Source: Leishmania infantum JPCM5
Lineage: Eukaryota > Euglenozoa > Kinetoplastea > Trypanosomatida > Trypanosomatidae
DNA length: 64,000 nt
Assembly (NCBI RefSeq): GCF_000002875.2
Contig: NC_009419.2
Span: 428,433-492,432, forward strand
Direction of reading: 5' to 3'
Shown here piece by piece: positions 45,551-55,400 of the stretch (the stretch's first letter is position 1; each line of letters starts with the position of its first letter). The position numbers were made by a program, and so were the translations under genes. The notes below the pieces were generated by a model that was given only the letters and a program-made list of their open reading frames with translations, searched no databases and was not told where the DNA came from.

Positions 45551-47293
45551 ATGGGTAAGCGAAACGAAAGCGGTGGCGGCGATGTATCGTCGTTGCGCCG
45601 CCACCGCAGCCGTCGGTCCGACCGGCGTGACGACGATGACGACGTAGGCGACTACGGCGACCGGCATCGTCGTCGGCGCCGTGACAGCGACTCGCTCGCT
45701 GACCGCCAGCATCACCATCACCACCGACATCGCAGCTCGCACCACCATCGCCGAGACAGCGCGGAGGGAAGGGAAGACAGCAGTGATGTCACGCGATCGG
45801 AGCGTGTCTTACGGTCTCATCACCGCCCGAGACCGGAGCTCAGCGACAGTGACGACGAGTACGGCAACTTCAACGATAATCGTCTCTCGCGTCGGCGGCG
45901 CGACGGTCAGCAGCGTCGGGAGCGCAGTCGAAGTGAAGAAGATGACATAGACGACCGGCGTGGAAGACGAGAGAAAGGGAAGCGGTATCGCGACACTGCG
46001 GCGGCAGACGACGACGACGACGGTCGTCAGCAAGGTCGCAAGTGTCGTCGTGACGGTCGACAGAGCGTCGACGAGGCGAGTCGCAGCGTGGGTGGCAACG
46101 CTGCAGCAAACTTGAGCGATCGCCGCGCCTACGGGGATCGCTTCCAGGCGGGCAACAGTGCGGCCAGCTCGACTTACACGGCGAGCAGCACAGTGGACTG
46201 GAGCTCCCGTCGCGGTCGTCAGCGCATGCGGGGTCTTGCGTACGACGTGGACCAGCGGAAGCGTTTTCTGGGCTTTCTGGACCGCCGCGATGCATCAGGC
46301 GGCCGTGCGGCGGCAGCGGCGATGGAGTTCGGAATCGGTCCTGACGGCCTTGTGCAGATGCCTCCACCGCCCACGCTCGTGCGCCGCCAGAATCGCAGCC
46401 GGTTTGGCGCCACCGACAACAACGATGGAAACGGCAGCGGTGTTTGCCAGCAGCCGCAGCAGCACCGTCGACGACGCCCGCCCAACTCCGTAGCTCCGAT
46501 GGCGAACACCCACGACAAGGACGGCGACGACAACAGCTCTGTTGCATCGCACGAGTCCCTCTACAACGACCCTGCGGCGGCAGACATGGGCATTCTGCCC
46601 GACATCATTCCACCGTCCAATCTCTACCGCGTCGCTCTCTGTGGGGTAGACCTTTCGGTGACGGCCTCGCACCTAAGCTCGATGGTGGCGCAGCTGCTGG
46701 GCGGTGGTGCGAAGCCGTGGCGCGTGCGCCGACCGGCGCGTGAGATGCTGCACGCCGCAGTAAGCTACAACCACGCTGCGCAGCAACAGCCTCGGCACCA
46801 GCAGCCGCTCCCATCAAACAAGTGCACCATCACGAGCGCAGCGTCGTCGTCTGGGGTGCTCGCTGACCTGCCAGCAAGTATGAGCAACACTTCTCACAGC
46901 GTCGAGACCTCACTGATCGACGTGCTGTCGTGCGAGCCCTCCATCATCGGAGACAGGGGCGTGCTCCCTGACGCTGACGGCAGCAACGCCGCCTCGGGCG
47001 TGCTGGGCAATGGGGTAGAGCCGATCAGCGGCATCTTGCAGGATGAAGCGGAGGGTCAGCAGATGCACAAGGAGGCGAAAGAGAACGACGAAGGCGTGCT
47101 GCCGGACGCGTCGCCGCTTCCGCAGCCACCGCATCCGGCCACCCCCGCGTTCTACCTCCCCGGCCTGCACGATGTCAACGGCCCGGGCGGAATGGTGGTG
47201 CTGGAGTTCACTGAACAGACGCATGCGCTCCGCTCCGTGCAGCTGCTAAATGGTGCATACGTGAATGGCCGACGTGTGGTCGCATCCATGTAG
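45551..47293 (+). CDS. Arginine/aspartate-rich protein with a split RRM-like fold (580 aa)
   Basis: The first about 230 residues are an extended low-complexity region dominated by Arg, Asp, His and Ser (RD/RS/RH dipeptides, polyH and polyD runs), as in SR-like RNA-processing factors. The C-terminal part looks like an RNA-recognition motif cut in two. NLYRVALCGVDLSVTASHL (about 357-375) resembles beta1/RNP2 and helix 1, and GGMVVLEFTEQTHALRSVQ through YVNGRRVVASM (about 546-580) resembles RNP1, helix 2 and beta4. About 150 residues lie between them. That insert region and its upstream flank contain six short G-(V/I)-L elements (GILPD, GVLAD, GVLPD, GVLGN, GILQD, GVLPD). A nuclear role in mRNA processing is a reasonable inference, but no orthologue is recognised. 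The start is an ATG with no in-frame ATG just upstream. Confidence 0.8.
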   Translation: MGKRNESGGGDVSSLRRHRSRRSDRRDDDDDVGDYGDRHRRRRRDSDSLADRQHHHHHRHRSSHHHRRDSAEGREDSSDVTRSERVLRSHHRPRPELSDSDDEYGNFNDNRLSRRRRDGQQRRERSRSEEDDIDDRRGRREKGKRYRDTAAADDDDDGRQQGRKCRRDGRQSVDEASRSVGGNAAANLSDRRAYGDRFQAGNSAASSTYTASSTVDWSSRRGRQRMRGLAYDVDQRKRFLGFLDRRDASGGRAAAAAMEFGIGPDGLVQMPPPPTLVRRQNRSRFGATDNNDGNGSGVCQQPQQHRRRRPPNSVAPMANTHDKDGDDNSSVASHESLYNDPAAADMGILPDIIPPSNLYRVALCGVDLSVTASHLSSMVAQLLGGGAKPWRVRRPAREMLHAAVSYNHAAQQQPRHQQPLPSNKCTITSAASSSGVLADLPASMSNTSHSVETSLIDVLSCEPSIIGDRGVLPDADGSNAASGVLGNGVEPISGILQDEAEGQQMHKEAKENDEGVLPDASPLPQPPHPATPAFYLPGLHDVNGPGGMVVLEFTEQTHALRSVQLLNGAYVNGRRVVASM

Positions 47294-48738
47294 CCACCGC
47301 TGTGTCATCTCGTGCTTTGGTGTGCGTACATCTCAGATTGATCATTTTGGTTGCGTGTGTGTGTGTCTACTGGCGGCGCTGTGAAGAGGGTGCGGTGCGC
47401 CTTCATCAAGGGCTCACTTCGTCCTTGCGGCCCACTCACTCACCCCACCTCTCATTCGTTTCCGAAGACGTCACGACGGCAAATGTTTGGATGGCAGGGC
47501 ATCGGACAGAAGAGCGTGAGCCGAAAGATGCGGAGCGCAGCGCGCGGTGTTTCATTCTTCTTTCTCCAACGTGTGCCCATTCTCTGCCGTGGAGCAGGAG
47601 TCCGACGCCACTCTACTCTGCTGCCCCCGGCCCTGCCACAGGGTCCATTTCACCTGGTGCGAAGCAGCCGGAGACACAAGCCCGTACAGCAGTGCGCCGG
47701 CCCAGCCATCGGAGAACGGCCTCTGGCCCAAATGCTGCCCCCTCAGGGTGCCGCTCAGGGCTCCCCGCACCAGCAGGCAGTGTGACGGCCGGGGGTGGGA
47801 TACGCTCGAGCCACGCTGACGCTTCGCCCATCATGTGGATGGCACAGGCGTGTTCGCTGTGGCAGGTCGCTCCGACGCCACGCCGTCCAGGACCTGACCA
47901 GCCGACATCAGCAGCAATGAATCGCACTGGCCTCCCCTCCCCCCTTTGGGTCGTAGGTGCTTGACCCTGTCACCGCCAGAGGTGCTTCGGCATTGGCAGG
48001 GATAAGGGGGAGGGGCCGCTTGGCGTCCCCACACACAGAGCGAGGGCGCTGGACCCTGTGATGTCACGCTGGGGTAGTCCTCGTCGTCAGGGGCGCGTTG
48101 TTACAGCCAAGGCGATAAGTCCACACCGCTGCGTCAAAGGCGGATAAAACGGGAACGAAAGATGCACATGTGCACGCATTGTGTGCATGCCTCTAAGTGT
48201 GTGGGTAAATGGGGGTGGGGAAGGTGGGCCGAGCCCCGCGTGTCTCTCGCACATAGAGATCCACCCGCAGCCCCATCAGTAGCTCTCCCTTTAGGGTCGC
48301 TCCCTCTCGCTCTACAAAGTGTAACATCTCTCCTTCTCGCCTCTGCGCCTCTGCCGCTCCTCTTTATATTCTGCGCCCCTCACATCTCCAATCTTGTTCC
48401 TATGCGGCACCGCTTCGGCTTGTGCGCTGTTGCTGCTCCCACCCATGCATCCTTGGCTCTTAAGAACGAACGCACATACGCAAACGGCGGCGGGGCCTTT
48501 TTTTTTGGCGCGTGCGCAGAGCGTGACTCAAGCACCACAATCGCACACGTAGATCTACGCGCATACAACCCTCTCCTTTAGCCGCCTCTCGCGTCTCGCC
48601 ACAGGGACCGCCTCCTCTCTCCTCTTTGTGTGTGTGTGTGTGTGTGTGGGGGTGCACCTATACATGCATGCATCGATCTGAGGTGCCTGCTGGAGGCATA
48701 CACGTACACGGATACATACGGATCTGAGCCGAGGCAAC
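47294..48738 (+). other. 1.4-kb intergenic region dominated by a SIDER-like element
   Basis: Presumed 3' UTR of the arginine-rich protein, then the retroposon copy at 47550-48091 in antisense orientation. Next come pyrimidine-rich sequence (about 48265-48365) and a (GT)n tract at 48626-48648 ahead of the next start codon. No separate gene is seen. The frame that reads through the element encodes the same peptide as the inverted copy at 24 kb, which reflects the repeat and not a protein gene. Confidence 0.55.
47550..48091 (-). mobile_element. SIDER2-like short retroposon, copy B
   Basis: Near-identical reverse complement of 24154-24694. The identity begins at the CTGACGACGAGGACTACC end (48091 side) and ends at CACACGTTGGAGA, followed by its own tail AAGAAGAATGAAA on the minus strand. 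Such high identity over about 520 bp at a distance of 23 kb implies recent transposition or gene conversion. It lies antisense in the presumed 3' UTR of the arginine-rich protein gene. Confidence 0.65.
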
Positions 48739-51273
48739 ATGGAGACGCTTGGGCTTCCCCTCACCCCGGGCTCGACCACTGCCATTCTGCACCCATTCAA
48801 TGTTTTACGCGTAAGTTACGCTGTCTTGAGGCATGCCCTTAGCGCCTTCAACCCTGACACTGCGGTGGTGCGCCGCACGCACCACCGCTCGCGCTCCCAC
48901 GCAGGGGCTTCAGAAAGCCGGCTTGGCGCTGAAAGCGGTGACGGTGGAGGTGGCAACGCGGCCTCGGTGGCGTCCTCACGCCAGTCGCGAAGGTCTGCGC
49001 GCAGCGCTGCAGGTGAGCCGTCAAGCGAGCGCCCGCATCGGCGTCACCGCTCCGATAACGGCGACTCTACGGCGGCGCCAACAGGTCAGCGTCGCCACCG
49101 CCGCTCTTCCATCGAGAGTGACAAGAGCAGCAGAGGTGAAGCTAAAGGGGTGCCAGCAGCGTCCTCAAACCGCCGCACGCGCAGCGCTGAAGAACCGCTC
49201 GTCGTGTCGAGACGTGCTTCCACGGACGGTGGAGGCAGCAGTATCACCAGCGCGCCCGGCTCGAGTGGCGGTCGGGTGCGCCGCAGTCATAGCGATGGAT
49301 CCCGCAGCCGCGCACCGGCCCTCCCTGGCGGCCAAGTTGGCCTCGGTAGTGGCAGCACTCGCATGAGCTCTTCACTGGCATCTTCGGCATCGCACCCGCT
49401 TTCTCGGGTGGCAACCGCGGCATTAGCAAGTGGTCTGACCCCTCCACTGGCCCCTCCGCCCCCTGTCACGGACATCGGCAAGCCCCCGCTGAGTTCCCGT
49501 CGTCTCTCGAGCTCGCGCACCGCTGCTAGCACGCCCGATGTGGCGACTCGCTCGCGGCATCGTCATCACCGTAGCAGCAGCGGTGGTGGGCTCAGCAGCA
49601 GCAGTCAGCGCTCCTCACACTCGCGTCAAAGCGACAACGGCGACGACAAAGACGAAGCGGGGAGCAGCGTTATCGTCGTTCGCGATGGCGAAGCGGCTCG
49701 ACTCGGCTCGAAAATGTCAACGTGGTCGCCGACGAGCTGGTGGCGACGCATGCGGGCGAAAAACATGACGCGGCCGGCGTACCTCATCGACCACGTCATT
49801 CATGCTGTCCCAGTAGCCATTGTGCACTACTGCTGTGAGCTGAAGCGGCAGCTGGCGACTCTGCCGCTGCTGCGCTTCTCAGACCTACTACCGTCGCCTG
49901 GAACAGCGAAAACGCGGGGCGGCACTTGCAGAAGCCCCGCGGGTGCAGCCGCGGCGGCGTGGTTGCCCACCGAAGGATGGTTTGAGAAGCTCCCTGCCCC
50001 CTACGTGGCCCACCTCCTCCTCATGCGGTGGATGCTGGCGGCGACCGAGGCGTACATTGAGAAGCTCTTCTTCGACCAGAGCCTGGTGGTGCGGCAACTG
50101 CGCAGCAAGCGGATTCGGCGGCGGTTGCTAGGCTGGGGATTAAGACTTGTATCTCACACTGTCTTTGATCCTTTCCTGCTGAGTATTGTGGTGCCGCTGC
50201 TGCTCTCCTGGGGTGCGACTCCCAACGCTGGCGACGCGTCATCGCCGCTGCCGTCACCGCCGCCTCGAGCTCTCTTCACGGTAGCCGGTGCCGTGCGGGG
50301 CCTGGTGATTAGCGCAGCGGGTGTAACGATTCAGCAGCTCTTGATGCCCCTGGCGAGCCAGCTAGTGGACCGGGCGGTGCTGACTGTCTTCGAGTCAGTC
50401 GAGTACCTCATCATGCGCCGCTACGCCCAGTGGTCGGACGAAGATGAGGACAATGACTACAACGAGGATGACGAGGACGATGACGATCGTGCGTCGCTCG
50501 CCTCGGGTGCTAGCGAGGGAGCGCGCTCTCAACAGAGTGTGAACATGTCGATTGCCACCACTGCTCCCAGTGGTGGCGGGGCGGGCGGAACGGCTACACT
50601 CTCGGCAGAGAAGCGCGTAGAGCATGTGCAGCGTCGATTGCGGCGAGAGCGCCGCGAGCGCCGTAAGCGACGTGAGCGGCGGCAAGCCGAGCGGGAGCAT
50701 GCCATGCGGCTGGCCATTCTTCGCGCCATTGTGTACCGCGTCGTGGCCTCTCTTGTGGCCCAGTCGCTCATTGATCATCCGCTTAGCGTGTTGGTGGAAC
50801 TGCTGCGCGGTCGCGCGACACTGCACCTCACGGGACTCCTTCGACCGTACGCGGTCATGACGGATGCGAGTGATGGACTTTCATGGGCGAATCTGTGGCG
50901 GTACGCCTTGCAGTTGGCGGACCCGACCGTAACGGTCAGCGACGCGACAAATGGAGGAGATGCCGACGAAGAAGGCGTGCCGCCGATGGTAACGGTGCTG
51001 CGTCGAGCCGGTCGCATGATTACGCAGGAGGTGGTTGTGCTGTCTTCTAGTGTTTTGACGGCATCTGGGCAGACGGCGGCCATTGCGGCGGTGCAGCAGC
51101 GCGCTGCACAAACGGTCGCGCAGGGCGGCATTCCATCAGCGGCCGACAGCGCACATTTCATGGCACGCACTCTTTCGTCCCTCTCACCCTTCTATTACGG
51201 CATTCAGTTCACTGTGATTGACAAAGTGCTGAGCTTCTACATGGCCGTGTGGACGCGGTTGACGAAGCAGTAG
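48739..51273 (+). CDS. Hypothetical multi-helix membrane protein, possibly a degenerate mitochondrial-carrier-like protein (844 aa)
   Basis: Residues about 40-320 are a Ser/Arg/Ala-rich disordered insertion. Hydrophobic helices appear at about 352-370 (LIDHVIHAVPVAIVHY), 466-490, 513-560, 655-690 and near the C-terminus. An acidic tract (567-584) and a very basic Arg/Glu coiled stretch (628-654) separate them. Three helix ends carry a His/Asp-Pro-hydrophobic signature: HPFNVLRV (18-25), FDPFLLSIV (476-484) and DHPLSVLVELL (679-689). These recall the degenerate P-x-(D/E)-x-x-(K/R) motifs of SLC25-type carriers such as MTCH2 or Ugo1/SLC25A46. The resemblance is by eye only, and the protein could be an unrelated membrane protein. 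If it is correct, a mitochondrial outer-membrane location would be expected. The start is the first ATG after a GT/pyrimidine-rich tract. Confidence 0.75.
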   Translation: METLGLPLTPGSTTAILHPFNVLRVSYAVLRHALSAFNPDTAVVRRTHHRSRSHAGASESRLGAESGDGGGGNAASVASSRQSRRSARSAAGEPSSERPHRRHRSDNGDSTAAPTGQRRHRRSSIESDKSSRGEAKGVPAASSNRRTRSAEEPLVVSRRASTDGGGSSITSAPGSSGGRVRRSHSDGSRSRAPALPGGQVGLGSGSTRMSSSLASSASHPLSRVATAALASGLTPPLAPPPPVTDIGKPPLSSRRLSSSRTAASTPDVATRSRHRHHRSSSGGGLSSSSQRSSHSRQSDNGDDKDEAGSSVIVVRDGEAARLGSKMSTWSPTSWWRRMRAKNMTRPAYLIDHVIHAVPVAIVHYCCELKRQLATLPLLRFSDLLPSPGTAKTRGGTCRSPAGAAAAAWLPTEGWFEKLPAPYVAHLLLMRWMLAATEAYIEKLFFDQSLVVRQLRSKRIRRRLLGWGLRLVSHTVFDPFLLSIVVPLLLSWGATPNAGDASSPLPSPPPRALFTVAGAVRGLVISAAGVTIQQLLMPLASQLVDRAVLTVFESVEYLIMRRYAQWSDEDEDNDYNEDDEDDDDRASLASGASEGARSQQSVNMSIATTAPSGGGAGGTATLSAEKRVEHVQRRLRRERRERRKRRERRQAEREHAMRLAILRAIVYRVVASLVAQSLIDHPLSVLVELLRGRATLHLTGLLRPYAVMTDASDGLSWANLWRYALQLADPTVTVSDATNGGDADEEGVPPMVTVLRRAGRMITQEVVVLSSSVLTASGQTAAIAAVQQRAAQTVAQGGIPSAADSAHFMARTLSSLSPFYYGIQFTVIDKVLSFYMAVWTRLTKQ

Positions 51274-52484
51274 AGCGTTTCAACGAAAAGGCAAAGAAGA
51301 CGAAGTCAACGCGTGCGTTTCTTTTCGTTTTTTTTTGTTTCGTGTGTTGTGCTTTTCTTTCGGTGGACATCTGTCTAGAGATGCACCTGTTCTGAGTGTG
51401 CGTGCATGAGAGGGTGCGCGCATGCACCGCTGCTTTAGCGTCCAATCACGGTGCTCGGTTTACCCTTTCCTCTGATTCTTTCGCGCTCTCCATAGATATG
51501 TGCATGATGATGATGCGGTCGTGGTCATGTGGCCGCTTTTTCTCGGTCTGCGTGTGTACGTATAATCATACACACACACACACAGACACGCACCAACCCC
51601 CCAACTCTCTCTTCATGGTGTTGCGCGTCTCCTTCCGTAAACTGTCGTTCTCTCCCTGTTGTTGTATTCTTGTTCTACCGGTGTGTCCTCTTATCCGTGT
51701 GATACGGCGCCCAGGGAAGACGGAGGGAGGCGGCGGAGTCATTTTGCGGGTGCGTTTGGCGGGGCGCACCACCGTGCAGACCCTCATGAAGTCAAAAAAG
51801 AGTGCATCTGTTCAGGTGTCTGTGACGGAGGGAGGGCGTGTTTCTCGATCGCTGCCGCGTGTTACTCTGGATGCTGCGTTGCACTGCAATCCTCAGCAGC
51901 AGCAAAGTGCGCACGAGTGTGTCTGGCTGAGCAGACCTCCCTCGCCAATGATGACGGCGCTGATCGCCCTCCTTCTCCTCTTTTCTTTTTCAAAGCAGCA
52001 AAGCGTTTACCAGGCCGGAAGCAAACAACATGCAAACCACTGCACGCATACACCTGCAGCCGCACATCCGTCAGCACTTTGCTCTGTATAGCGCCTTGTT
52101 CTCTATCTGCGTGGGTCTGTCGGCCTGTATATGTGTGGTGGTGGTGATGGTAGTGTTTTGTGTGGGTGAAGGGGGCGGGGGCAATCGCACAAGAAGGAGA
52201 GTTTGGGGTCGAATGCGCTTCCCTCCCCTCTTTGCACTTCTCCTCCTGTGCTGCAGCAGCCATCTCTGTGACGCGCACAAGCACATGCACGCATTTCTTT
52301 CTCTCTATATATAGACACCCTTCTCTCTCCTCTCGAGCGCATTTCTCTTTCACGGCCTTCTCCTCAGGTGGACATCACCGCCAATCGCAACTACGCTATT
52401 TGCTGCTGCGTGCGTGTCGTATATAGAGAGAAAGGGGATTCGACTTTGGCACAACCGCCGCCGCACTCAGACTTAAACGCAAGC
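51274..52484 (+). other. 1.2-kb intergenic region between the membrane protein and KRI1 genes
   Basis: UTR-like sequence with a (CA)n tract at 51570-51584. The best KRI1 splice acceptor is a strong polypyrimidine run at about 52317-52365 ending in CAG at 52365-52367. From 52368 the first ATG is at 52485. No additional gene is supported; open frames here are short or Ser/Cys/His-rich. Confidence 0.55.
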
Positions 52485-55400
52485 ATGCGGTTCAGCTGCA
52501 GAGAAAGCAAAGGCGTTCACAAGTACATGCCGCCCACGACCTCGTCCTGCTCTGCCTCGGCGAAGGTGCCGCACCGTATCGTGTTCGAGTCGGAAGACTC
52601 GTCCTCGAGTGATGGCGAAAGGCACAAATGTGGCGGCGACTCGCTCGCGCGAGAGATGAAAGCCGCGGCAGAACGGGAGCGTCGCAAGAACCTGCACGCG
52701 GAGAGCGGTCGCGCCAGGCCGCCTCGTGCACACCCGCTCGCTCCATCGGGCGCGTCCACTGTCAAGGCGTCGTCGACCGCGGTGCCGCACACGGCAGAAA
52801 AGACAGACATGTTCGGCAGTGACTCCTCCTCGTCCGACGCGGAGACAGAGGACGAAGCGAAAGATGCGATCAAGCCAGCAACGGGGGAGTCGAGTCGGCA
52901 AACGTCCACGGCCGCGTCCCTCACGCCAGCATACGCGCGTGGCAAGGCAGACGGCGCCGCCAGCAAAACGGCACACGTGCAGGGCCTCTCCTTTCGGCGG
53001 GTCCAGGACGGCGAAGCAAACGGCAAGAAGCATCTGCTGACAGGGGGCACTGAGGGTGGTGACGACGAGGAAAGCAGCAGCAGCGAGGACGTCGGGCTGC
53101 ACATTAACAAAGCGTACGCGGCGCGTTACGAAGAGCAGAAGCGTAAGCAGGAGCTCCACACGTTGACGGAGAAGTACAAGGGGAAGCTTGGCAAGGCCGC
53201 CGCTCTCGGCTTCGACTGTGACGACGACGAAAAGGGTGAGAAGGACAGTTCTGATGACGAGGAGTTTGAGGAAGACGACGATGCGCTGCTCCTCACTCAT
53301 GAGAACAACCTCAGCTTTGCCAAGGCTCTGTTGGCCGTGCGCAAAGCCACGGTGCCGCTCCGCGTCAGCAGTAGCGCCAAGAAGGGCAAAACGGCCGCAG
53401 TGGCTTCTGCTGCCCACGATGAGGACTCCCCTTCATCACCCGCCGACTCCGAGCCCACTGCGGAAACCCTACTGCCAAAGGAGGAGCTCCTCAAGCAGCG
53501 CTTCTTTCCTCCTGCGGAGGAGCAGATTCGTGTGAACACTGACGTCTTCGAGCGACGCATGGCGCAGAAGCGGAGCAAAGCCGCTGGCAAGAGCAAGTTC
53601 ACACTCGCCGACGAGTACAAGCGCGCCCTCGAGGCCACCGCTGGGTCGGAGGATGCCGTGGTGGACGACTCCAACGAGGCAGGCGAGCGCGACGGGCTGC
53701 GAAAGCTGCGACCGCAGAACGCAGAGGAAGCAAAGCTCCGCGCTGCTTTCTTGCGCAATGTGGAGGACAGCACCAACACCTTTGAAGTGGTCCGCGGCGC
53801 CACCTCAGCATACGCGTCAGCACCAGCGGCGTCCGATAACGGCGAGGACAGCGCAGACGAAGACGAGCAGCAGCGCAGAGCCAGTGAGGAAGAGAAGCGC
53901 TTGCTGGAGGAGGCGTTCGCGCTGAGCATATCCGCTGCGGCTGCCAAGAAGAGTGGGAAGAAGCAGCAGGGCGCCAGCGGCGATGGCAACGAAACTGATA
54001 GTGAAGCGTTCCTGCGCGACTTCTTCATCCAGGAACTCTGGCGCCCTGGCGCGACTCGGAAGAAGAGCAGGGCGCACAAAGCCAGCACCGACAGTGGCGA
54101 GGAGGCAGAGGGCAGCGACGGAGATGCCGAAGGAGACGAGTCGGCCGGCTCATACTACAACCGCCTCGCCCAACTCGCCCGCGAGGAGGAGGACGAGGCC
54201 TTCTTCAACAATGCGGAGGTGTGGGAGCGGGAGTACCAAGAGAAGAAGTACCGCCACCAAGAAGCGGAAGAGGAAGCGGCCAACGGCGGTGCGTCGGCAG
54301 CGCACGTGCAGACATTTCCTCGCCCCATTGGCGAGGCAGCGACGGGGCTCCTCCGCAAGCCGGATACCACACGCAAGGACGCGCGGCAGCGGCGCCGCGA
54401 GCGCGCAGAGGCGGCTCGTGCACAGCAGGTCGAGGAGCTGAAGCGACTGAAGCACCTGAAGCGGAAGGAGATCGAAGACCAGCGCGCCCTAATCGCGTCC
54501 GTCGCCGGCTTGAAAGCGGCGACCACCGCGAGGTTTGGCGGGGATGAGAAAGAGGAGGCTCAGCTGGCCAAGCTGAAGGCGGTGTGGTCGGACAAAGACC
54601 TCGACGCCCCATTCGACCCGGCGGAGTTCGACCGCAAGATGGCGCAGCTCTTCGACAGCGATTACTACGACGAGAGGAACGTCGACGAGGATGAGATTGC
54701 GTACTTTGACGAAGAGCTCGACAAGGAGTCTGGCGAGGACGACGATGGCACGGCAGAGGCCATCCGGTCGGGCGAGGCTCCCGCGCTGTTTGCGGCGAAC
54801 TCACTGGAGGAGGCACAGTCGATGATGCCGGCCGTCTTGGCGGCGAAGGCGAAGAAGAAAGGGAAGAGCACCGAGGTCTTCTTCCACGATGACTTCGGAC
54901 CCTCATCGGAAGCCGGTGCCACGGACGCGCTCTCTCTCCTCTACCCTTCAGAGGCACTGCAGCAGCTGGAGAAGGAGCAGCAGCAGCTAAATGACCTGAT
55001 CGCCTCCACTACCGGAAAGAGCGAGACCGACGCTGAGCTGATGGAGCGCCTGCAAGCGTCCCTGAAGCAGAAGGAAGAAGAATACTATCAGCTGCACCGC
55101 GATGTCGGCGCAACATCGTCAGGCGGCGCAGGCGCGGGCGTCAGCGGCGGCTTCCGGTACCGTGAGGTGCCTGCAGAGGACTTTACACTGTCTGTCGAGG
55201 AAATCTTGGCTCTCGATGATCGGCAGTTAAACATGATTGCCCCCATGAACTGCTATGCGGCGTACCTCGACAAGGACAGCAACGAGCGGGACCGTCGTCG
55301 TATTGAGCGCCGCCGGCAGAAGGGCTTCCGCCAGGTGGACTCCGACCGCACCTCGCGACGCTATGGAAACGTGAAGAGCACTTCTCTGTTGAGCCCAGAG

